Assembly (NCBI GenBank): GCA_002067235.1
Contig: MVQP01000018.1
Location: 1 to 41,634 of the forward strand
From: Syntrophorhabdus sp. PtaB.Bin047
GTDB taxonomy: Bacteria > Desulfobacterota > Syntrophorhabdia > Syntrophorhabdales > Syntrophorhabdaceae
Direction: 5' to 3'
Length of the DNA: 41,634 nucleotides
Positions within the stretch are counted from its first letter, which is position 1; every line of letters starts with the position of its first letter. The notes under the pieces were generated by a model. The model made no database searches and had not been told where the DNA came from. It saw only the letters and a program-made list of their open reading frames with translations. This document shows, piece by piece, positions 7,534-14,039 of the stretch. The position numbers and the translations under genes were made by a program.

Positions 7534-8292
7534 ATGACAGGGACCGAGACACTAACAGCAAGCCTTGAGGATTATCTGGAGGCTATATTTCACATCGTCG
7601 CGGAGAAGCATGCGGTGAAGCCGCGGGACATCGCGAGACGCTTGAAGGTGAGCTATGCGTCCGTGACGGGAGCCCTTCGATCCCTGTCTGAGAAGAAGCT
7701 GATCAATTACTCGCCCTATGACCTCATAACGCTGACGGAAGAGGGGGAGGTCGCGGCGAAGGACGTTGTGCGCAGGCACGAGATACTCCACGATTTCTTC
7801 GTCGAGGTGCTGGCCGTTCCCGAGGCGGACGCGGACGTAGCGGCATGCCGGATGGAACATTCCATCCCCAGGGACATAGTGGAGAGGTTCGTGAGGTTCG
7901 TGGAGTTTGTCGAGACCTGTCCCCGGGGCGGTCAGAAGTGGATCAAGGGATTCGGGTATCAGTGCGACCACACGAACACCTGGGAGAACTGCGAGAAGTG
8001 TATTGCCTCATGTCTTGATGAGGTGAAGGTTCGGGCGAAGGAAGGAGGTGCAAAGGCAATGGCATTGTCACGGTTGAAAGACTTAAGACCAGGCCAGAGA
8101 TGCAAGATTGTAAAGGTCCGGGGACGGAGCGAGGCGGGAAGGCGGATCGTTGAAATGGGCGTCACCCCTGGTTCCGTTGTTGAGGTGGAGCGCATAGCGC
8201 CGCTGGGAGACCCGATAGATGTGAAGGTGAAGGGTTACCACCTGTCGCTCAGAAAAGCCGAGGCCGAGGGGATAGATGTTGAGATCATCTGA
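7534..8292 (+). CDS. DtxR/MntR family metalloregulator with cysteine cluster and fused FeoA domain
   Basis: A 252-residue protein. Residues 8-65 form the DtxR winged helix (LEDYLEAIF...RDIARRLKVSYASVTGAL). Residues 75-125 are the metal-dependent dimerisation region, with likely ligands around His82-Glu83, His86 and the CRMEH segment (Cys105, Glu108, His109). A linker holds five cysteines (129, 144, 153, 156, 160). From about residue 177 comes a FeoA/SH3-like domain (LKDLRPGQRCKIVKV...). It probably represses the feo operon when iron or manganese is sufficient; its own promoter carries a DtxR-like palindrome. It leads the operon and is followed 13 bases later by feoA. Confidence 0.9.
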   Translation: MTGTETLTASLEDYLEAIFHIVAEKHAVKPRDIARRLKVSYASVTGALRSLSEKKLINYSPYDLITLTEEGEVAAKDVVRRHEILHDFFVEVLAVPEADADVAACRMEHSIPRDIVERFVRFVEFVETCPRGGQKWIKGFGYQCDHTNTWENCEKCIASCLDEVKVRAKEGGAKAMALSRLKDLRPGQRCKIVKVRGRSEAGRRIVEMGVTPGSVVEVERIAPLGDPIDVKVKGYHLSLRKAEAEGIDVEII

Positions 8293-8305
8293 CCGGGAGG
8301 AGACA

Positions 8306-8542
8306 ATGCGGCAGGAGCGGCGTTCGATGCCGCTCAGCGCCGTTGAAGCCGGAAGAAAGGTGTATATCGTGGCCGTGGATTCGGGCCAGGATCTCAAGGG
8401 CAGGCTGGCGGCGATGGGTTTGGTTCCGGGAGTACCGGTGGATGTGATACTCAATTCGGCGCGGGGACCCTTTATCGTTGCCGTTAAGGGCAGCCGGGTC
8501 ATGCTCGGTCGGGGAATGGCCGCTAAGATCATCGTTGTCTAA
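8306..8542 (+). CDS. feoA: FeoA family ferrous iron transport protein
   Basis: A 78-residue cytosolic SH3-like protein that assists FeoB. Typical features are 'MPLSAVEAGRKVYIV', the central 'L.AMGLVPG..VDVI' and the ending 'VAVKGSRVMLGRGMAAKIIV'. ATG 8306 is chosen because GGGAGGAG precedes it by a few bases; the frame stays open a little further upstream. It lies between the regulator that carries its own FeoA domain and feoB, so the operon encodes two FeoA-type domains. Confidence 0.92.
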   Translation: MRQERRSMPLSAVEAGRKVYIVAVDSGQDLKGRLAAMGLVPGVPVDVILNSARGPFIVAVKGSRVMLGRGMAAKIIVV

Positions 8543-8550
8543 AAAAATTT

Positions 8551-8584
8551 GCCAATGAAGTTAGGCAGAGCTAACTTCATTGGC
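8551..8584. repeat. perfect 14-bp inverted repeat between feoA and feoB
   Basis: GCCAATGAAGTTAG (8551-8564), loop GCAGAG, then CTAACTTCATTGGC (8571-8584). Seven A's precede it on the plus strand, so on the minus strand it looks like an intrinsic terminator, though no minus-strand gene is nearby. On the plus strand it could be an mRNA hairpin tuning feoA against feoB. Its core TTAGGCAGAGCTAA also resembles a relaxed copy of the DtxR-like operator upstream. Confidence 0.75.
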
Positions 8585-8617
8585 TACAACTAATAACGGC
8601 AGGAGATTATTGGAAGG

Positions 8618-10774
8618 ATGGGAGAACCTATGGGATCAAGGATCGTTGTGGCGCTCGCGGGAAATCCGAACTCGGGGAAGACCACCATATTCAACAACCT
8701 CACCGGCGCCAAGCAGCATGTGGGCAATTACCCCGGGGTGACGGTGGAAAGGAAGGAAGGCTACAGCCGATATGACGGCCATGAGATCATGTTCGTTGAT
8801 CTTCCCGGTACATACAGTCTTACCGCTTATTCGGCTGAGGAGCTGGTGGCAAGGAACTTCATCGTTGACGAGAAGCCTGATGTGGTGGTGGACATCATCG
8901 ATTCCTCCAACCTGGAGCGGAACCTCTATCTTGCCGTTCAGCTCATGGAAACGGGGGTACCTCTCGTGCTGGCCTTCAACATGAGCGATGAGGCCCGTGC
9001 ACGGGGATATGAGTTCGATCTGGAGAAGTTTTCCCGGTTCTTCAACGCGGCCGTTGTGAGGACGGTCGGCCACAAGGGCGAGGGCATGGAGGAGCTGATG
9101 ATGCAGATTGTGGCCGTCTCGCTGCAGAAAAGGGACCCCGGTGAAACGCCTTCTGTCAACTACGGGGAGGAACTTGAGGAAGAGATCGGCAAGATAATGC
9201 CCTTCCTGAAGGGCGACCCTCTCGTCGCTGAGAAGTATGGCGCACGCTGGTTGGCTGTGAAACTCCTGGAGAACGACAGGGATGTCCTCGAAAAGGTTTC
9301 GTCCGACGCGGTCCGTGCCCAGCTTGCGAAGAGTTCTTCGCATATAGAGGGCATCCTCGGGGAGAATCCGGAAACGATCATCGCCAGCAGCAGATACGGG
9401 TACATCTCGGGTGCGTGCCAGGAGGCGGTGCACTCCACCGTGGAGGTCCTCCATACCATTTCTGATAAGATCGACACGGTCATCACAAACCGTGTCCTTG
9501 GCATCCCCATCTTCCTGGGGCTCATGTACCTGGTCTTCTACCTGACATTCACCCTGGGGGATCCTCCCATGGGGTGGATAGAAGGTCTTTTCGGATGGCT
9601 GGGGAGCAGCATTGGCGCCCTGTGGCCGGAAGGCTCGGAGAGCCTGCTCAGATCCCTGATCGTGGACGGCATCATCGGCGGCGTCGGCGGCGTCATTGTC
9701 TTCCTGCCCAATATTCTCTTGTTGTTCTTCGCGATCGCGATCCTCGAGGATTCCGGATACATGGCGCGGGCCGCGTTCATCATGGACCGCCTGATGCACA
9801 AGATAGGGCTCCACGGAAAGAGCTTCATACCCATGCTTATCGGATTCGGCTGCTCCGTTCCGGCCATCATGGCGACCAGGATGCTGGAGAACAGGAGGGA
9901 CAGACTGGTCACCATGCTCGTTGTTCCCCTGATGAGCTGCGGAGCTAGGCTTCCCATCTATGCGCTCATCATCCCCGCGTTCTTTCCGCAGGCGTGGAAC
10001 GCCCCGATGCTCTGGATAATATACGTCATAGGGGTACTTCTTGCCGTTATCAGCGCGAAGATCCTGCGCGGCACAATCTTCAAGGGGGAATCGGTTCCCT
10101 TCGTGATGGAGCTGACTCCGTACCGTCTGCCGACGTTAAGGGGTGTCTTGACCCACATGTGGCAGCGTGGGTGGCTTTACCTCAAGAAGGCCGGAACGAT
10201 CATCCTCGGTATCTCCATCGTCCTGTGGGCGCTGACGACCTTTCCCGGTCTGCCGGAAGACAAGGCGGAGCGGTTCGAGAAGGAGAAACAGGCAGTGGAA
10301 GCGACCGTAACGGACGAGGAGATGAAGAAGGAGAAGATCACGTCGATCGAGAACGCGATGACAGAGGCGTCGCTCAAGGGCAGCATCGCGGGAAGGATCG
10401 GCCACGCCCTGGAGCCGGTGCTCAAGCCCATGGGATTTGATTGGAAGATAGGTACGGCCCTCATCGGTGCCTTTGCCGCGAAGGAGGTCTTTGTGGCACA
10501 GCTGGGCATTGTCTACAGCGTCGGCAAGGAGGCCAGCGAAGAGTCCTCGGAGCTTCGCGATCAATTGCGTGCCAACTACACTCCGCTCGTGGCATTCTGC
10601 ATCATGCTCTTTTGCCTGGTAAGTGCTCCCTGCATGGCAACGATCGCGGTGACGCGCAGGGAGAGCAACTCCTGGAAGTGGGCCCTTTTCCAGCTTGCCG
10701 GGCTTACGGTGATGGCGTGGATACTGACGGTGGTTGTGTTCCAGGCGGGAAGGCTGCTCGGTATCGGTATCTGA
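8618..10774 (+). CDS. feoB: ferrous iron transport protein B
   Basis: A 718-residue inner-membrane Fe(II) transporter with a cytosolic N-terminal GTPase. G1 is GNPNSGKT (15-22), G3 is DLPG (61-64) and G4 is NMSD (121-124). From about residue 290 multiple membrane segments follow, including the conserved gate region (GCSVPAIMATRMLENRRDRL) and a second core near 'GTALIGAFAAKEVFVAQLGIVY'. The length is normal. ATG 8618 follows a GGAAGG site; ATG 8630 (MGSRIVVALAG) is an equally plausible start. Central gene of an iron-uptake operon under a DtxR-like regulator. Confidence 0.97.
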   Translation: MGEPMGSRIVVALAGNPNSGKTTIFNNLTGAKQHVGNYPGVTVERKEGYSRYDGHEIMFVDLPGTYSLTAYSAEELVARNFIVDEKPDVVVDIIDSSNLERNLYLAVQLMETGVPLVLAFNMSDEARARGYEFDLEKFSRFFNAAVVRTVGHKGEGMEELMMQIVAVSLQKRDPGETPSVNYGEELEEEIGKIMPFLKGDPLVAEKYGARWLAVKLLENDRDVLEKVSSDAVRAQLAKSSSHIEGILGENPETIIASSRYGYISGACQEAVHSTVEVLHTISDKIDTVITNRVLGIPIFLGLMYLVFYLTFTLGDPPMGWIEGLFGWLGSSIGALWPEGSESLLRSLIVDGIIGGVGGVIVFLPNILLLFFAIAILEDSGYMARAAFIMDRLMHKIGLHGKSFIPMLIGFGCSVPAIMATRMLENRRDRLVTMLVVPLMSCGARLPIYALIIPAFFPQAWNAPMLWIIYVIGVLLAVISAKILRGTIFKGESVPFVMELTPYRLPTLRGVLTHMWQRGWLYLKKAGTIILGISIVLWALTTFPGLPEDKAERFEKEKQAVEATVTDEEMKKEKITSIENAMTEASLKGSIAGRIGHALEPVLKPMGFDWKIGTALIGAFAAKEVFVAQLGIVYSVGKEASEESSELRDQLRANYTPLVAFCIMLFCLVSAPCMATIAVTRRESNSWKWALFQLAGLTVMAWILTVVVFQAGRLLGIGI

Positions 10775-10787
10775 CGGGAGGTATCTC

Positions 10788-10952
10788 ATGAATGGATCGA
10801 TCGGGGAATTGACGGCGGTAGTGGTGATCGTGGGAGCGGTGGTCGTTCTCGCCGCCCGGTCCATTTACCGCCTGGTGACAGGCCGGGAAACGGGAAAGTG
10901 CTGCGGGTGCTCGTCGTGCACGTGCCAGGACAGGGACAGGAAAACGGAATAA
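10788..10952 (+). CDS. FeoB-associated Cys-rich membrane protein
   Basis: A 54-residue protein: one membrane helix (residues 8-25, LTAVVVIVGAVVVLAARSIY) and a short cytosolic tail with a cysteine cluster (KCCGCSSCTC). That plan is typical of the small Cys-rich proteins encoded directly after feoB, thought to act with FeoB, possibly as FeoC-like helpers or metal-binding partners. ATG 10788 has GGGAGG upstream, 13 bases after the feoB stop. Confidence 0.85.
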   Translation: MNGSIGELTAVVVIVGAVVVLAARSIYRLVTGRETGKCCGCSSCTCQDRDRKTE

Positions 10953-10986
10953 GGAGTTTAACGGGACAGACAACAAGGAGGCATCA

Positions 10987-11355
10987 ATGTGCGTTGCTTT
11001 GATAGGTGGAATGGATAGATTGGAGCGGGATTATGAAACTGAAGCCCGAAGGCATGGAGTGGAGTTGAGGGTTTTTACCAAAACAAAGACGGGTCTCACG
11101 ACCCGCCTCAAGACCGTCGATGTCATGGTCATGTTCACGGGAAAGGTATCGCATCAGTTGAAGAGAGAGGCTGTGAGTGCCGCGAAGTCAAAAAGCATCC
11201 CCGTGATCATGGTACATTCCTGCGGTGTATGCAGTTTGCGCGAATGCCTGCAGCGTCTTGTGGCATCCGGTCAAAGGGGTGCGGGAGAGTCCGGATGCGC
11301 GGGCTCCCGCAAGGATGCGCATTGTCGCCGCACCGCCGACAGGGCGGTGGCTTAA
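10987..11355 (+). CDS. DUF2325 domain protein in feo operon
   Basis: A 122-residue protein. Residues 1-85 match the DUF2325 pattern: a short 'CVALIGGMDRLERDY' start, a basic middle, 'DVMVMFTGKVSHQL' and 'PVIMVHSCGVCSLREC' with conserved cysteines. The last 35 residues (Gly/Arg/Cys-rich) look like a non-conserved extension. A good ribosome site (AAGGAGG) precedes ATG 10987. DUF2325 genes often sit beside feoB; the molecular role is unknown. Probably the last gene of the feo transcript. Confidence 0.8.
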   Translation: MCVALIGGMDRLERDYETEARRHGVELRVFTKTKTGLTTRLKTVDVMVMFTGKVSHQLKREAVSAAKSKSIPVIMVHSCGVCSLRECLQRLVASGQRGAGESGCAGSRKDAHCRRTADRAVA

Positions 11356-11418
11356 GGGAAGGTTCTTCCTCTGTTAACTTATGGAAAGGATATTCGACTA
11401 TTATATAAGGAGATATAC

Positions 11419-12225
11419 ATGGTCACATTGTCGCAGATCAGGTTGAGTAGAAAGATGATAAAGGCGGCCCTTGTTCTTGCCCTGGCGGTTTCCCTGCCGG
11501 GAGTGACCTTCGCCGCCCGGCCGCTCCTCACCGATGACGCGGGGACGCTGGGAAAAGGTGCGTTCCAGGTGGAGTTGGGTTTCGAAACGTCGGACCACAG
11601 GACGGACGATGACGGAGTGGTGACCAAGGAGGACGCGTCTTCCGCCAGCACCACCCTTTCCTATGGCATCCTCGACAACCTGGATGTCCTCCTGGGAGTG
11701 CCATATGAGTGGTCGAAGATCAGCGAAGATGGTGATACCATACACAACGAAAATGGTATTGCCGACATGACGCTGGAGGCAAAGTGGCGGTTCTTTGAGA
11801 AGGGTGGCTTTGCCATGGCAGTGAAGCCCGGGGTGTCCTTCCCGACGGGGAACCACAACAAGGGTTTCGGAACCGGCCGGATGACCTACGGAGCACTCTT
11901 CATCGCCACACAGGACATAGGCCCCGTCTCCCTGCATCTCAATGCGGGGTACAGACGCAATGATAACGACACGGACGAGAGAAAGGACATATGGGGCGGG
12001 GATATCGCCGCCGTTGTCACCGTGGCGAAGCCGCTGAAGCTCGTGGCTAATGTGGGAACGAAAACGAACACCGACAGGACGGCAGCCACCGACCCCGCCT
12101 TCTTTCTCGGGGGCCTCATATACTCCATCACGGACAAGATCGACCTCGACCTCGGCTACAAGCGTGGCCTCAACAAGGCAGAGGCGGACAACACCTACAT
12201 CGGCGGATTGACGATAAGGTTCTGA
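11419..12225 (+). CDS. outer-membrane beta-barrel protein, phenol-degradation MetA-like transporter family
   Basis: A 268-residue protein. After a leader ending near residue 33 (MIKAALVLALAVSLPGVTFAA), the chain alternates polar and hydrophobic residues and ends in a phenylalanine (GGLTIRF), the classic outer-membrane barrel signature. Segments such as 'ELGFETSDH', 'LLGVPYEW', 'MTLEAKWRFFE' and 'VKPGVSFPTG' fit the Phenol_MetA_deg / putative transporter family. A strong ribosome site (AAGGAG) precedes ATG 11419. It follows the feo operon in the same direction, but its substrate is unknown. Confidence 0.75.
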   Translation: MVTLSQIRLSRKMIKAALVLALAVSLPGVTFAARPLLTDDAGTLGKGAFQVELGFETSDHRTDDDGVVTKEDASSASTTLSYGILDNLDVLLGVPYEWSKISEDGDTIHNENGIADMTLEAKWRFFEKGGFAMAVKPGVSFPTGNHNKGFGTGRMTYGALFIATQDIGPVSLHLNAGYRRNDNDTDERKDIWGGDIAAVVTVAKPLKLVANVGTKTNTDRTAATDPAFFLGGLIYSITDKIDLDLGYKRGLNKAEADNTYIGGLTIRF

Positions 12226-12230
12226 GAGGA

Positions 12231-12292
12231 CAGGTAATGGGTGATGGGTTATGGGTCATGGGACGTAGATCCCTTCCTGTAACCTGTCACCC
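12231..12292. repeat. ATGGGTxA heptad repeat with degenerate inverted arm (repeat family A)
   Basis: Right after the barrel gene stop, four near-copies of a 7-mer (GGTAATG, GGTGATG, GGTTATG, GGTCATG) lie in tandem, followed by a degenerate opposite arm (CCTGTAACCTGTCACCC). The same unit reappears at 36.89-36.98 kb, also at a gene 3' end. Confidence 0.7.
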
Positions 12293-12385
12293 GAGATTCG
12301 TTATCCGCCCCCCCAACTTGCAAAAATCAAGGCCGCAATGTATTGTAGAAGCAGCCATGATCGAGAAGGATGGGAGTCGGGGTCG

Positions 12386-13279
12386 ATGACGGAGGTGTGG
12401 ACGGCGCTGGGGCTGACCACGTTTGCCGGGTTGGCGACGGGTATCGGGAGCGTTATCGCCTTCGCGGCCCGCAGGACCAATTATCGCTTCCTGTCGGTCT
12501 CGACGGGGTTTTCCGCGGGAGTGATGCTCTACGTTTCTTTCGTGGAGATATTCTTTAAGGGGTCCGGTGTGCTTGTCGAGTGCTACGGAGATCCGGCGGG
12601 ACATTGGATCAACGTGGCGTCTTTTTTCGGTGGTGTCCTGTTCATAGGGGTTATTGACCAGCTCATCCCTTCATCTGAGAATCCCCACGAAACGCACGCG
12701 GAATTCGAGTTTGTCCCTCTCCACGGCTCTGCCGGGTCTCCACCGATCGGCGCGCCCGCGGTGGAAGGTCCCGGGCCGGGGCAGAGCACCGACCTTCACA
12801 AGGGCAGGTTGATGCGCATGGGTCTTTTCACGGCGCTTGCCATAACCGTGCACAATCTGCCGGAAGGGCTGGCGACCTTCCTTGCCGCGCTGAAGGACCC
12901 CGGCCTTGGCCTGGCGATAGCCACGGCCATCGCCTTGCACAATATTCCCGAGGGCATCAGCGTTTCCGTACCCATCTTCTATGCCACGGGGAAACGCAGG
13001 AAGGCATTCTTCTATTCCTTCCTGAGCGGCATGGCGGAACCGGTGGCGGCGGCTGCTGCGTACCTGGCGCTCAGAGTGTTCACGGGCGGTGCGTCGGGAG
13101 CCATCCCCGAGCAGTTCATGGGGATTCTCTTCGGCGGCGTTGCCGGCGTTATGGTATACATCAGTCTCGACGAACTTCTCCCGGCAAGCCGTGCCTACGG
13201 GAAGGGACACGACAGCCTCTTCGGCCTCATCAGCGGGATGGCGATCATGGCGTTGAGCCTGCTTTTGATGAAAGGGTGA
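12386..13279 (+). CDS. ZIP family metal transporter (ZupT-like)
   Basis: A 297-residue inner-membrane protein with about eight membrane segments. It imports divalent metals, classically zinc, also iron or manganese for ZupT. The two conserved metal-path helices are clear: '[13 protein letters not shown]' and '[16 protein letters not shown]', each with the HN(L/I)PEG motif. The loop between helices 3 and 4 has acidic/His residues ([13 protein letters not shown]) and a Pro/Gly stretch, as usual. ATG 12386 is preferred; the frame is open for 16 codons upstream without a better start. It sits near the Feo operon but probably has its own promoter. Confidence 0.9.
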   Translation: MTEVWTALGLTTFAGLATGIGSVIAFAARRTNYRFLSVSTGFSAGVMLYVSFVEIFFKGSGVLVECYGDPAGHWINVASFFGGVLFIGVIDQLIPSSENPHETHAEFEFVPLHGSAGSPPIGAPAVEGPGPGQSTDLHKGRLMRMGLFTALAITVHNLPEGLATFLAALKDPGLGLAIATAIALHNIPEGISVSVPIFYATGKRRKAFFYSFLSGMAEPVAAAAAYLALRVFTGGASGAIPEQFMGILFGGVAGVMVYISLDELLPASRAYGKGHDSLFGLISGMAIMALSLLLMKG

Positions 13280-13330
13280 ACGCGAAGAGATCGCCCCACC
13301 TTGAGCGCTGCACGAGTGAGGAGGACATGG

Positions 13331-13666
13331 ATGAAAGAACAAGTGCGGTCTGAAGCGAAACAGATCCCCTGGATGCTTGTCAAAGTGGTGGGAGGCTTGA
13401 TGGCCGTCATTGGTTTCGGGGGAGCGGTGGCGGTTCTCACGAGACGGCCGGATCCATCCTGGGGAGGCGTGTTGGGTTGGGTGCTGGCGGGCGTGATCGG
13501 CCTTGTTCTTTTCCTTGCCGCGTCCCGGTCACTCACCGCGCGGAAAGAAGCGGACAGTCCGGAGCCCACCGGGAAGGACCGGGCAAGGACCAGTGCCCTG
13601 TCATGGACGGTACTCCTTGTTCTGGCCGCTTTGTTCGTTGTCATTATTCTCATCCTGGCAGCCTGA
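13331..13666 (+). CDS. small membrane protein of unknown function
   Basis: A 111-residue protein with three hydrophobic segments (about residues 13-36, 45-62 and 87-110) separated by a charged loop (SRSLTARKEADSPEPTGKDR). GAGGAGG lies 8 bases before ATG 13331. It follows the ZIP gene by 51 bases in the same direction and may be cotranscribed. I recognise no family. Confidence 0.6.
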   Translation: MKEQVRSEAKQIPWMLVKVVGGLMAVIGFGGAVAVLTRRPDPSWGGVLGWVLAGVIGLVLFLAASRSLTARKEADSPEPTGKDRARTSALSWTVLLVLAALFVVIILILAA

Positions 13667-13717
13667 GGGGAGGAAAAATCTTTGTACCTTTCGTCGCGAT
13701 GTGGTAAATAAGTCTCG

Positions 13718-13900
13718 ATGAAAGAACTGCTGGGTTTTTGTGACCTGTCCTGCAAGTATGCGTCGATGCCGAGCGAGACCGGTGTGGACGGCTCGGGAAG
13801 CTGCAGGACCTTCGTGGCGATCCGGTGCGCCCTCAAGAAGACCCTCGTGCACAAGAACATGCCCTGTAAAGACAAAGTACTCAGGAAGACAAAGAAATAA
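13718..13900 (+). CDS. small cysteine-containing conserved hypothetical protein
   Basis: A 60-residue protein with five cysteines at positions 8, 12, 29, 37 and 50 (FCDLSC, GSCR, RC, PC) and a central 'DGSGSCRTFVAI' motif. From memory this pattern, including 'LVHKNMPC', recurs in short uncharacterised deltaproteobacterial proteins, so I think it is real. No strong ribosome site is visible. Its TAA stop begins a CCAAT-type repeat. It may bind a metal or iron-sulfur cluster; that is a guess from cysteine spacing. Confidence 0.6.
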   Translation: MKELLGFCDLSCKYASMPSETGVDGSGSCRTFVAIRCALKKTLVHKNMPCKDKVLRKTKK

Positions 13901-14039
13901 CCAATAAACCAAATTCCAATCACCAATAAAGAAGAAAATGATCAATTCACCAATGACCAACCAACCGGGGCGAAAGTGAAAACGGAATGATCGTATGATC
14001 GTCGGTTATTGTCCGTCTGATTTGGTTATTGGTTGTTCT
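13896..14039. repeat. CCAATxA-type inverted repeat joining two convergent gene ends (family B)
   Basis: The left arm contains AACCAATAAACCAAAT and further CCAATxA copies. The right arm, read on the minus strand, contains AACAACCAATAACCAAAT. The arms face each other around about 80 bases. The stop codon of the 60-residue gene and the last four codons plus stop of the GH13 gene are made of repeat sequence. It may act as a bidirectional mRNA end structure. Confidence 0.7.

Noticed and set aside
8541..8584. Intrinsic terminator on the minus strand
   Set aside because: Hairpin plus T7 tail fits a terminator, but no minus-strand gene reads toward it; kept as an inverted repeat of unknown role.
8636..9814. 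392-codon minus-strand ORF over feoB
   Set aside because: Antisense frame with no motif; feoB coding signal is clear.
11405..11421. Ribosome site AAGGAGATATACATGG resembles the leader used in common expression vectors
   Set aside because: Short AT-rich match in a natural genomic context with native flanks; best explained as coincidence, not vector contamination.
12231..14039. CRISPR-like array from the tandem short repeats
   Set aside because: Repeat units are only about 7 bases without unique spacers, and no cas genes are present.
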